NCBI GenBank assembly: GCA_036023115.1
Contig: JAYKKT010000040.1
Span: forward strand, 2,849,501-2,913,500
Source: Brasenia schreberi
Lineage: Eukaryota > Streptophyta > Magnoliopsida > Nymphaeales > Cabombaceae
DNA: 64,000 bases
Reading direction: 5' to 3'
Both the position numbers and the translations under genes were made by a program. This document shows, in pieces, positions 25,001 to 32,411 of the stretch; within the stretch, counting starts at the first letter, position 1, and each line of letters opens with the position of its first letter. The notes below the pieces were generated by a model. It was not told the origin of the DNA. It worked only from the letters and a program-made list of their open reading frames with translations, and did no database searches.

Positions 25001-28000
25001 AATCAACAGGAAAAAGCTGGCATACATTGACCAATTGTGGCATTTGTCTTCTTAGAGGAGTATCCCAAGCTCATGCATAACCTGATGCACTCTGGATTCA
25101 TTCCACCTCCATTATCTGTAAGATTTCTTATCGTTAGCTAGTTTTGGTAACAATAAAAGCAACACAAAGAGAAGAAAGTAACTGATTATAAACCAGATGA
25201 AAGCCAAATTGTGGGAATATGATGGATTGAACCAAATAAGCTAATTACCATGGAAAACTAATACAGGAGAATTGTCTCGCTTGTTCTGAACTTTATCGAT
25301 CTTTACAAGCGTTGCACCGTTGGGGATCTGCAAATCCATGAGCACAAAGGGAGCAGAATAAAAATATGGAAAAAAAGAATATATAAAAAAAAGTTGGTTT
25401 CACCAAACACCATAATCGTAAACAGAAATAAACTCATCCTTTTGAAAACAACCTCCATAAAATTGGTGAATAAATGACCTCGTTAAGTATGTAATGAAAG
25501 GTGTAGAACTAGGTACGGGGTGTAAAAATATAGTTGGCCTGGGCCAAGTCCCCAACGACTATAAAATATAACCGTTGGGAACTCGCCAGCACTCAGCGGC
25601 TAATCCCACAACCATTGAATGCTGGCCTCCAACAGCTCTATTTGAGCCCTAGTTGTCTATAAATAAGGATGTATATTGTTGAAGAATATGCTTTTCTAGT
25701 GCTCTTTGTGTTAGTTTTATAATTTCTGATATTTTTAGGTATTATTATACTTGCCCGAAATACTAGGGGCATTTTGGTAATTTTATGTACTAAGGGTATT
25801 TTGATCAATTTGGTCAATTTTTGTTTTAGAGCTCCTTATATAAGATCTGGTAGGTTGTATTAGGAAGAGTAAGGTTGTGTGTAAGAAAGAGAGAGAAAGA
25901 GGGGGGCGGCGTCTATTGGAGGTCTGCCCCTTCCTTCGATCTCTCATATTTTCCTCCTTAATGTGAGTAATATTTCTTGTTATAATCTTTTGTATCATGA
26001 CTCCAAAATCACAACATGGTATCAGAGCCTTCTTTCGATTGGAGTATTGGAGTAGCGGCTGTGAGTTGTTTAACAGGATTGCGTGATCTTGTGAAAGTTG
26101 TTCCTGGGCCTATTTCAAAGTGGCAGGACATTGGGCTCGATCACTTCAATATATGAGATACATTCTATGCAGAACCTCAAAGGTATGATTATATTTTCCA
26201 GAATTACGTCTTTATATTTTCCAGAATTACATCTTTGTGACTAGGGTTATGCAAGAAAAGGAATCTGCCAATGGAATTAAGCCTCTGTGACTGATGAAAA
26301 GAAGTATCTTCAGTGATCGAATTTTTTTTATGTTGTTCATGAAGCAAATTGGATGAATGAAATAGAGATTAGCATCTATGATTCATGGTTTGATCATGCT
26401 GTTTCTTGCCTACCTGGACTTATCCCTGATGGTTTTATATATTTAAGAGCTAATCCTAATACATGCCAGAAGCGATTGATGCTAAGGAAAAGGGCTGAAT
26501 AAGGCTTTTAACATTCTGCGATATGAGAAAAGACAGCAGTATGATTCTCATTACGATGATTTTAATCCTGTTGAATATGGTCCGCAGAAGAGTCAAAGGG
26601 GCAGTACTTTCAGTGAGAAGGTTTACCACTTGGTAAAGTTTATGGTAAATGTAAGGAACAAACTGAATCTACAAGTATAGAATGTTGAATACAGTGCTTG
26701 GTACGTTAGCTGTAAAAGAAAGCAGAAAAAGGATGGTGGAAGAAACTATTGAGAGGTGATGACAAGGCACCCTTGATGAAGATGATGATGAAATAGGCAA
26801 TGACATGGACTTAGGAGGAATGGACTTATTGAAATTTGGTGAATGGACTTATTGAAATTTGGTGATGGAATGGGTGATGATATCAAAGATAGTGATGATG
26901 AAGATGAAGAAGTTGAAAAACGAGAGACTGCAGTTGATGAAGACGAAAAAAAATCGAGCCAGCTGCAGATGAAAAAGGAACAATCACTTAGCCCAAGAAG
27001 AAGGAGGCTTCCCAACCATCAATTCTTTCAAATACGGCAAGGAAATCAACTTCTGGCACTCTGTCAAGCCTGTCATATCCTACTCTCAGAAGATATGGAA
27101 GTTGGGCTATGGAGAACCCATGCATGCAGAAAGTGGTTACTGGCGCCCAAAACCAGATGGTTCAATGGAAGTCATTATTGCACAAAGTAATGGCCTTGTA
27201 AAGGTCCAGAAAGGGAATTACGATGCTCAAATGGTGAAACTTAAAAGTGAGCTTGTTGGAAATGCAACAAAGGATGTAATTCACGAGAAAATGACAATTG
27301 ATCATTACTTCAAAGGAGCAGAATATATTTAAGCCAACTGGCAGCCAAGACAATTCCCAATGTGATTTATTGCTGATGTGTTTAATGATCGAATAAGGTG
27401 GCTGCATTTATTACGTTGCAATGTTGTGAACGATGGTGGTTGCATTTACTGCACTACTCATATTCCCAAGAAAGTCATTAAACCGTGAAGGAGCTTAGGA
27501 AAGGTGTTTAAAGGCATTTATTGGCATGATTTGCTCCACTTATTGGAAAGGTGGCTGCATTTAAAGAATGGGTGTTGATGAGTCACGATGACATTTATTG
27601 AAAGAATATTGCACCACCTAAAACGTCTAAGAAGAGATTTAATATGCAGCTGCCGAAAGTGTTTATGGGCTGCTTTAACTGCCTGCATGTGGCAGCCCTA
27701 ATTAATGAAGAATTTCAATCTGTTTTTTAACTATCTGGGTCACAAGGACATCCAAGATCAAATGTTGCAGGAATCTTTTCAAAACACCACGTACTGCAAA
27801 TGCTATTTTTTTTGAAAACTGCACGGACACTGCAAGGCCACAACTATAGGTGCAATCATGCCCTTCTACAATCAATGATGTTATGTATCAAAGTTTTGTA
27901 AGACAAGCATGTCTACTGGGAAGAAGGAAAAGATCTGGTTCAGTTAAACATGGATTATCCAAAGTGTTACAGAATGAAGATGAGGAGAAATTTTGTGTGG

Positions 28001-31000
28001 CGACAGATTTTCTGGTGGAGCTAGTAAATAATCACTCTATCGTTGTGAGTTAACCTGCATTTGCCACTCTCGCACATCAGGCTTTGGAAATTATTCTAGC
28101 TTTGATAAAAGGGCTGATGTTTTGTCAATAATTTTCGATGATACTTAATGAGTTTGGCTTTCAATATAGCAGCAACATGCAGACAGAATTTTGCAGGCAA
28201 GAAACCTTTGATGCAATTTACAACAAATCATTGAGCAGTGTGGAAGAATTGATCTACAAGAGAGGTTATGGAAAATTGAAGAACCTATTCCTGGCACCCA
28301 AGATGATTAGGTTGGAAAAATCTAATATTAATGAACCAAACACAGAAGTCGAGGGCTATGAAACTGCGAAGGAGGAAGGAAAACTATTAGTTTGAACATA
28401 GATGGTCATGCTGCCGCATTTGAAGATGATATTAAAAGCCTTGCTACAGCTATGGTATGATGTGAAAGTTGCTTGCTTGATCAAGCAGATGAATGATGCA
28501 TATGAAGTGTTTGATGAAATGTTCAAGAGAAAAGTTTACTTGCACATGAAGTGTTTAATGAAATGCTCAAGGAGATGATTAACATGAACATCAAGTGTTT
28601 GAGGAAATATTTAAAAGAACTGGAAAATTCTTGTGAAGATTGCAGTCACGAGGACTGCTAAAATGTGTGTTGCAACCAAAGTAGTTGTTTTTTTTGTTAC
28701 AACCAAGATGGTTGAGTTGTTGTTACAACAAGGATGGCTGAGTTGATGTTGTTACAGCCAGGATGGCTGAATTGTTGTTGTTACAGCCAGGATGGCTGAG
28801 TTGATGTTGTTACAACTAGGATGGCTGAGTTGTTATTGTTACAACCAGGATGACTGAGTTGATGTTGTTACAACCAGGATGGCTGAGATAATGTTGTTAC
28901 AGAGATGCTACTTGTGATGATAAGCCAGAAAGGCTAAGTTGAAGATGCTTTAGTTGAAGAAGCTATTGAAGATCAGATTAGTGATGAAAACAGATGAAGA
29001 ATGTTGCAAACAGATATGAAGATTAAATTAGTGACGAAAACTGATAAGAATGTTGCAAACAGATATGAAGATTTTTGACAAGTTTGAAGTTCGAAGTATT
29101 TCACTCCCAACTTGAGTGGGGTGTTGAAGAATATGCTTTTCTAGTGTTATTTGTGTTAGTTTTATAATTTCTGACGTTTTTAAGCATTATTGTACTTGCC
29201 CGAAATACTAGGGGTATTTTGGTAATTTTATGTACTAAGGGTATTTTGGTCATTTTAGTCAATTTTCGTTTTACAGCTCCTTATATAAGAGTTGGTAAGT
29301 TGTATTAGGAAGAGTAAGGTTGTGTGTAAGAAAGAGAATGAAAGAGGGGGGGCGGCCTCCATTGGAAGTCCGCCCCTTCCATCGATCTCTCATAATTTCC
29401 TCTTTAATGAGTAATATTTCTTGTTATAATCTTTTGTATCATGACTCCAAAATCACAACATCCCTTGTAAATGCAAGCCTTTAAGGCCCCTTGTGATTCA
29501 ATAAAGAGCTTAGTATTCAAGTGTGTTGTGGTGTGACTTGACTGTGGTTTGTGGAAGTGTTGAATGCACTTCGGTGTGAATCTTCCCAAGGCGTATCTTC
29601 TTACACGGAGATACTGTGACCACAAAGGTTGCGAAATGCTAATGCAAATTTCAGAAAGATAAACTACAACTCCACGTTTCACAAAGAGAACATAACATGA
29701 ATTCACATAAATACCTCGTCAACAGCATTGTCCAAAAGCTCTGCAATAGCTGTATAGAAGAATGTTGTTAGATTTTCTTATGAGGAAACACAATAATATG
29801 AATGAAAGGTACAAGATCAACAAAACATTACATAATCTATTGATGCTGCCCAGGAAAAAAATGCTCTGGAATCAAAAGATTAAGATGACAAAATAATCTC
29901 ATCTTGAGCTACCAAAAAAGGTGACTGTTCATGACATGGCCTCAAATGTGATTTTCCCTTTGGCAGCACTTGTGCCTTTATGTGTTCCCAAGAATGTGCC
30001 TATCAACTTCATGGATATGCAAATCTGAGACTCTAAATATATTAAATGAATCGATGTAGTTGAATTATCTTCTGTTGCTTATCATCTGCAAATGGCACAC
30101 TTGCATTATTGGTAAAATGCACGGAAGCACATGTACCAATTCAACATTTTCAAAAGATGTTAAACCAAGTTTTCACAAGAAGGAACGTACAAAGCTAATG
30201 GCATGTATATATGGAGAATCCAGAGGATTTTGCCCAATAGGGATAAAACCTAGGAAGGTTAGAGATATATACACCTTTAGCAGTTGAAATGAATGTTGTA
30301 AATATTGTATTGGACCCCATATCGCACCAGACACTGATAGACAGTTAAATCATAAGAAACATAAAAAATGTTTAAATTATGAAAATTTTCTACAATATGC
30401 ACCACACCAAGAGACAATGGGCTCAACATCAAAACAAACCAAATCATATGGGTACATTGTTCTCAGGCCTCATTTTAAAACTTGGGCATACAAAATGGCT
30501 TCTTAGAGAGAGGAAGGGTTAGACATGCAAGAGGAGACAAAGAATGGGCCTAGAGGCACCCAAGCTTTTATTTGAAAAAGAACATGATTTCTGAAACTTA
30601 CACCATATTGTATAGTAAAATACAATGTATGTATTGCAGCATATCATACAATACATCCCAATACAACGTGATAAGTAGTGTTTTGTGATACAGGTATTGA
30701 TTGATCCAGGTACCAATCCATGTATGACTTTATAACATTTGTTGAAAGTATATAGTCTTTCCAGTCATATATGAGCTTAGAAGGCTTGTTACAAAATGTT
30801 AAAGGGTGCATAAAGACCCAACCAACTTATGTAGGAATTGGGTTAAACCTATATATAGAAGACATCCAGGGTTCCAGCACACACCTACCACGTCTTACAG
30901 TATAAGCAAATATAAGCTTGAGGGTGTATATCTACGTCACTTGGTAATGGTTATGTTGTCAAATAACCATCTATTTTTGAAACAACAACCTTGCCCATCA

Positions 31001-32263
31001 TCGTATTCACCCCCAACTCCCCCACCCACCCTGGCCCCTCAATGGTGTGTCTCTCGGTGCAGCAATAGCATTTAGTGACTGAGAATAGATGTGCCAATCT
31101 TATAAGAAGGCATAGCAAATATAAGAGTCTCCCCAGAAAAAGAACACTGACGCATTGATGATTAAGTTCTAAATCAAATGAGACCAACCTCCAAATGCCC
31201 ATTTGTGGGATGTTGCATTTGAATGAAGGAATTTTGGGTGCACGCAGACACGCTCCATTTGACCTAAAAAACACAATATCAGGACATAATTATCTGCAAT
31301 AGCTCCAATCAATCTGCATAAGTATATTAGTCTAATTCAATATTCAAATGCATGATGTGCCAAAGGGAATGGCTTATCCTTCGAAAGCACCTATAATAGA
31401 GTCAAACTGCCTACGGTTTAGTCAACTTCAGGTTAATATAGCATGAATCAAGCTCAAGTTCGATGGAGCTTGGATTTGTTCATGTTTCTCTGAGCAGTTA
31501 TATTAATTTTCCATGGATTTGGAGTTCATCTAGAAGTTGTAGTTATCCTGGCTCAATCTCATTTAACTATATGGATGACAAAATTAACCTCCAGTAGAAC
31601 TTGCTTATTAAAAGATTGAGCTTGAGCCATCTCCATGAGATCCAAAGAAAAGATGTGGCTTGTTTGTTTCCCTTGAAAAAATAGTAGCAAGATAATGTAA
31701 GAAATACTTTGGGCACCTTTCGCAGATGACATTCCTGGGCTGGAGAAGACAGTGTATTCCCCTGCTTTCCAGAAAGTGCGGAAATGGTCCGGTTGAGCCT
31801 GCATGTTTGAGGAATCATAATTGGAAGAAGGAGATGGATTTTCTCTCTGGCCATTGCAGTCTCGGATAACATTTCCATCACTGTCCACCACACATAGTTC
31901 AGACCCATTGAGAACCAGCCCAGGAAGTGAAGCCCCACTACCCGTTGACAACAATGTTGGGTTTGTGCCAACTCCCTGTATGGTACTTGGTAACTGCTTT
32001 GAAACAAATTCATCACTCTCAGTCTTGATTCCAGTGAGAGGAAAACTTAGTTTCGGTTCAGTAATTGCAGGAAACTGACATGGCATCAGGTACTCCTCTG
32101 GTTCTGCTTTACAGTGCAACGAAATCCATGGATTTTCCTCTTTCACAGAGTGTTTTCCCACAAGCGGAAGCTGACAAGAAAGCCTTTTTTCCTGGGCGGA
32201 GTCCTCCTCATCACTGCTAAGTTCAATTACGTCAACAGCAATCTTCTGCGGGCTTGGCGGCAT
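947..32263 (-). CDS. MORC: MORC-family GHKL ATPase gene, 9 coding exons, 3' end outside window
   Basis: Coding exons on the minus strand are 32263-31717, 31263-31189, 29749-29715, 25327-25249, 25115-25026, 4928-4853, 3504-3426, 3339-3211 and 1045-947. They sum to 1,209 nt (403 codons) with every GT-AG junction in phase and no stop. The product has a Ser/Glu-rich N-terminus, the plant MORC lead-in FWKAGEY, then the GHKL ATPase core: [28 protein letters not shown] (Mg/ATP-binding Asn), [11 protein letters not shown] (motif II) and [20 protein letters not shown] (motif III). It continues through [12 protein letters not shown] and [11 protein letters not shown]. The C-terminal part, expected to carry a coiled coil, lies beyond the left edge. 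Plant MORCs act in the nucleus in transposon silencing and chromatin compaction (family knowledge). The oddity is size: more than 31 kb, mostly transposon-filled introns. The start is the first Met after the spliced acceptor; a further upstream in-frame exon is possible. Which paralogue it is cannot be decided. Confidence 0.93.
2013..2740. mobile_element. possible non-autonomous DNA transposon
   Basis: Sits in MORC intron 8. The left end has GTCACAC followed by repeated GGGTGCGG units. The right end has GTGTCGG repeats and closes with GTGTGAC, the reverse complement of the left end. Both outer flanks contain CCGACCATC. No coding capacity. A MITE-like element is the best reading; ends and family are uncertain. 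Confidence 0.4.
3211..3339 (-). CDS. MORC: MORC exon 8
   Basis: 129 nt (43 codons, phase 0 at both ends) encode [34 protein letters not shown] and EEELMQQ, matching the MORC region after the ATPase core. Acceptor CCGTAG, donor GTGCTT. Confidence 0.92.
3426..3504 (-). CDS. MORC: MORC exon 7
   Basis: 79 nt encode [19 protein letters not shown] then NDIVVPM, a conserved block of plant MORCs. Flanked by ATGACAG and a GTATAC donor, in phase with both neighbours. Confidence 0.92.
3505..4852. other. MORC intron 6, no gene seen
   Basis: AT-rich intronic sequence with a short GA-rich tract (4114-4210). Long open frames on both strands here are low-complexity and have no recognisable homology. Confidence 0.5.
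4853..4928 (-). CDS. MORC: MORC exon 6 (motif III)
   Basis: 76 nt after TTTGCAG. The split Tyr codon (T from exon 5, AT here) restores GQYGNGFKTS across a 20.1-kb gap. The exon continues [18 protein letters not shown] and ends at donor GTATAC. Confidence 0.92.
5400..6799 (-). mobile_element. internally deleted Copia element (LTR, gag, LTR stub)
   Basis: Minus-oriented remnant inside MORC intron 5. A 335-bp LTR (6465-6799, TGTTAATTC...TTTACA) is followed by a PBS-like TAGTACCAGAGCC at 6464-6452, then a gag fragment. At about 5540 the sequence jumps straight into 141 bp (5400-5540) nearly identical to the last part of the LTR. Everything from late gag through pol and the first half of the 3' LTR is missing. 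No matching target duplication was found. Confidence 0.75.
5541..6446 (-). pseudogene. Copia gag (UBN2-type) pseudogene
   Basis: Three overlapping minus-strand frames together give a Copia gag: [19 protein letters not shown], later [20 protein letters not shown] and [18 protein letters not shown]. Frameshifts near 6205 and 5996 break it and the C-terminal zinc knuckle is absent. Confidence 0.75.
7021..8162 (+). mobile_element. RTE-type LINE copy, truncated, with solo-LTR insertion
   Basis: Inserted in the Copia 5' LTR with AGTATAAGG on both sides. It begins upstream of the MDLQIKKW peptide that starts the RT region of a sister copy at 56,258. It runs through [11 protein letters not shown] and [20 protein letters not shown], then breaks at about 7770. 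It resumes with the family 3' end (GTCTAGTATG..., AAGGCTTAGTTGTTGTTG) at 8120-8162. Stops and frameshifts make it dead. Confidence 0.75.
7770..8110 (-). repeat. probable solo LTR inside the LINE
   Basis: Starts TGTAATGAAGAC like the Copia LTR at 13843, carries TATTTATAGAG and an inverted AACGGCTA / TAGCCGTT pair, and separates two parts of the LINE. No internal retrotransposon sequence follows. The right boundary is approximate. Confidence 0.5.
9395..9690 (+). repeat. tandem repeat of about 60-bp units
   Basis: Degenerate units built around TTCAGCAGCTTCTTGGCTGCAA and CTCAACTTTCCTGGTTGGTC repeat four to five times. Open frames across it only reflect the repeat. Confidence 0.6.
9734..14193 (-). 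mobile_element. Copia retrotransposon, decayed, both LTRs present
   Basis: LTRs are 13843-14193 (5') and 9734-10061 (3'), beginning TGTTAAAAGGGTC in element orientation. PBS TGGTATCAGAG at 13842-13832; polypurine TTTGAGGGAGGG before the 3' LTR. Gag is at about 13740-13231 ([20 protein letters not shown]). The protease region is at 12980-12650, with ILDFGVSFH where DSG is expected. GAG-pre-integrase is at 12596-12300 ([11 protein letters not shown]) and integrase at 12433-12092 ([18 protein letters not shown]). RT is at 11369-11019 ([20 protein letters not shown]) and RNase H at 10710-10104 ([21 protein letters not shown]). Many stops; not functional. Confidence 0.85.
14445..16434 (-). pseudogene. 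hAT transposase pseudogene, minus copy
   Basis: Fragments in order: an acidic/Ser-rich N-terminus (16344), a DUF659-type block [20 protein letters not shown] and [12 protein letters not shown] (to 15814), then [20 protein letters not shown] and [20 protein letters not shown]. It ends with the C-terminal half [20 protein letters not shown] and [18 protein letters not shown] (15045-14815). Several stops. It is homologous end to end with the plus copy at 18,083-20,450 and begins abruptly at 16434, where the plus copy continues upstream. Confidence 0.85.
16435..17194. mobile_element. possible TIR element abutting the hAT copy
   Basis: The left end CAGTGTTGTCT and right end AGATAACACTG are imperfect inverted repeats of hAT type. 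The interior has runs of CGATAC/GTATCG words and no coding. The left 8 bp (CTTCTAAC) and right 8 bp (TTATGAAC) match only partly, so a clean insertion is not proven. Confidence 0.4.
17556..17665 (-). repeat. LINE endonuclease-region scrap
   Basis: About 110 bp matching, in the same orientation, the LINE stretch at 53,450-53,560 (CTCCTTT..., ACCCACTTT..., ATTCTTTCTTC words). It marks the right limit of the outer Copia gag at this side. Confidence 0.5.
17666..20455 (+). pseudogene. hAT transposase pseudogene, plus copy
   Basis: From Met 18083 ([18 protein letters not shown]) an N-terminal BED-like start is followed by a stop. The rest is recognisable through [60 protein letters not shown] and [13 protein letters not shown], to an acidic tail [20 protein letters not shown]. 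Frames shift repeatedly. It lies in opposite orientation to the 14,445-16,434 copy; the C-terminus fuses into a LINE at about 20,456. Confidence 0.85.
20456..21366 (+). mobile_element. 5'-truncated RTE LINE copy
   Basis: Starts within the RT core ([20 protein letters not shown], then [16 protein letters not shown], with a decayed YADD region) and runs through [20 protein letters not shown] to the 3' end GGCTTAGTTGTTGTTGTA. Frameshifts at about 20,636 and 21,000. 5' truncation is usual for LINEs. Confidence 0.85.
21367..22485. other. intronic sequence of unknown origin with a 57-bp duplication
   Basis: Not recognised as gene or classified transposon. At 22285-22341 and 22342-22398 an identical 57-bp unit is repeated head to tail. 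The stretch lies inside the outer Copia, so it is inserted material. Confidence 0.5.
22486..22957 (-). mobile_element. LINE 3' fragment, minus
   Basis: The 3'-terminal 470 bp of the same RTE family, starting with CAACAACAACAACTAAGCC on the plus strand. It encodes [20 protein letters not shown] and [15 protein letters not shown] without a stop for about 140 codons. No RT core. Confidence 0.85.
23498..23737 (+). pseudogene. Copia RNase H remnant
   Basis: [40 protein letters not shown] and [14 protein letters not shown] form the C-terminal RNase H of a Copia pol, directly before the 3' LTR of the outer Copia. The rest of pol is missing. Confidence 0.85.
23796..24072 (+). repeat. 3' LTR of outer Copia
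   Basis: 277 bp beginning TGTTGAGAGG and ending TTATAACA, preceded by a purine-rich tract. It gives the uninterrupted version of the 5' LTR. Confidence 0.8.
24575..24910. repeat. direct repeats in MORC intron 5
   Basis: A block of about 45 bp (TTTGACCAAAAAGATCCACT, ACAAGGCTGCAAAAACT) occurs at 24588 and again near 24838. TACGGCCCCATTAG and TCAAATTTGGT words repeat between them. Origin unknown. Confidence 0.5.
25026..25115 (-). CDS. MORC: MORC exon 5 (motif II)
   Basis: 90 nt after CTTACAG. The first codon, split with exon 4, gives Asp; the exon then encodes [20 protein letters not shown] and KKTNATIGQ. The family consensus is DDGGGM; here it is DNGGGM, which still fits DxGxG. The donor GTATGC opens the 20.1-kb intron. 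Confidence 0.93.
25249..25327 (-). CDS. MORC: MORC exon 4
   Basis: 79 nt from a TTTGCAG acceptor to a GTAATT donor, encoding [14 protein letters not shown] and DNSPVLVFH, the strand leading into motif II. It is separated from exon 3 by a 4.4-kb intron holding an LTR element. Confidence 0.92.
25677..26016 (+). repeat. 5' LTR of the gene-capturing element
   Basis: 340 bp, TGTTGAAG to ACAACA, with TTATATAAG as a likely TATA region at about 25,837. PBS follows at 26017. Confidence 0.88.
26084..26505 (+). pseudogene. captured deoxynucleoside kinase fragment
   Basis: With small shifts it reads [87 protein letters not shown] and LMLRKRAE, then a stop. This is the central part of plant deoxynucleoside kinases (dNTP salvage). 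Adjacent protein blocks run together without introns, which suggests origin from spliced mRNA (inference). A 20-bp stretch (TATATTTTCCAGAATTAC) is duplicated and breaks the frame. Confidence 0.82.
26503..26612 (+). pseudogene. captured prolyl 4-hydroxylase fragment
   Basis: [19 protein letters not shown] and EYGPQKSQR match the catalytic core of plant prolyl 4-hydroxylases, including the iron-binding His-x-Asp (HYD). Only about 35 residues; fused directly behind the deoxynucleoside kinase fragment. Confidence 0.82.
26735..26985 (+). pseudogene. captured p23 co-chaperone fragment
   Basis: [14 protein letters not shown] is the signature of plant p23 (HSP90 co-chaperone). After a deletion and frame change it continues [20 protein letters not shown] and an acidic tail [14 protein letters not shown] 23-bp unit encoding MDLLKFG is duplicated (about 26,817-26,865). 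Confidence 0.82.
27000..27332 (+). pseudogene. captured nitrobindin-like (UPF0678) fragment
   Basis: One open frame reads [69 protein letters not shown] and [10 protein letters not shown], the C-terminal two-thirds of a plant nitrobindin/THAP4-type beta-barrel. Codon frame is intact for about 95 residues, the best-preserved capture in the element. Confidence 0.85.
27333..28674 (+). other. rest of captured region; possible RPL7 and PPR scraps
   Basis: Mostly unrecognised. [15 protein letters not shown] (about 28,236-28,280) resembles the ribosomal protein L7 motif [31 protein letters not shown] (about 28,490-28,540) looks like a PPR unit and its DNA repeats locally (AAGTGTTTGATGAAATG words, 28,505-28,620). 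Both calls rest on about 15 residues each. Confidence 0.4.
28675..28905 (+). repeat. 33-bp minisatellite inside the LTR element
   Basis: About seven copies of a unit close to TGTTGTTACAACCAGGATGG + CTGAGTTGA. It lies downstream of the gene fragments and upstream of the 3' LTR. Confidence 0.8.
29122..29460 (+). repeat. 3' LTR of the gene-capturing element
   Basis: 339 bp nearly matching 25677-26016 along its whole length, ending ATCACAACA; flanked on the left by a purine-rich tract. Confidence 0.88.
29715..29749 (-). CDS. MORC: MORC exon 3 (35-nt exon carrying ATPase motif I)
   Basis: Only 35 nt, flanked by TACAG and a GTATTT donor. It encodes [12 protein letters not shown], the motif containing the Asn that coordinates Mg-ATP in GHKL ATPases. 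Skipping it would both shift the frame and remove this residue. Confidence 0.92.
31189..31263 (-). CDS. MORC: MORC exon 2
   Basis: 75 nt after TTTTTTAG encode [20 protein letters not shown], the plant MORC signature just before the ATPase motif I. The phase matches both neighbours. Confidence 0.93.
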
Positions 32264-32280
32264 TGTATTGGCTGTTTCTC
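31717..32280 (-). CDS. MORC: MORC exon 1 (first coding exon)
   Basis: The acceptor is a TTGTTGTTCAG site just above 32280 and the Met codon is at 32263-32261, followed by [24 protein letters not shown] followed by Ser/Asp/Glu looks like a SUMO-interacting motif (inference). The exon ends in the FWKAGEY block and splices after AAAG (donor GTGCCC), in phase with 31263. Confidence 0.9.
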
Positions 32281-32411
32281 CTGAACAACAAAATAATATT
32301 TCATACAAATTACAATACGATTTATATATCAAACTGCTACACAAATACAGCAAATAGCGGGAGAATATACACATTCTGGAGATCTTCACGATAATGAGTA
32401 AAACCCTTCAC

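Larger units (their letters stand above)
25677..29460 (+). mobile_element. non-autonomous LTR element carrying host gene fragments
   Basis: LTRs 25677-26016 and 29122-29460 are close copies (TGTTGAAGAATATG...ATCACAACA). PBS TGGTATCAGAGCC directly follows the first and CTTGAGTGGGG precedes the second. The 3.1-kb interior has no gag, protease, integrase or RT that I can recognise. Instead it holds plus-strand pieces of a deoxynucleoside kinase, prolyl 4-hydroxylase, p23 and nitrobindin, then a minisatellite. Mobilisation would need a related autonomous element; the LTRs resemble those at 8,967/14,224. It lies in MORC intron 3, antisense to the gene. No 5-bp target duplication was found. Confidence 0.85.

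Noticed and set aside
28675..28905. CRISPR-like array
   Set aside because: Units are contiguous and degenerate with no unique spacers, in a plant genome; it is a minisatellite.
31559..32016. Second overlapping frame (149 codons) on the minus strand
   Set aside because: Out-of-frame shadow of MORC exon 1; it lacks the FWKAGEY block and does not splice to exon 2.
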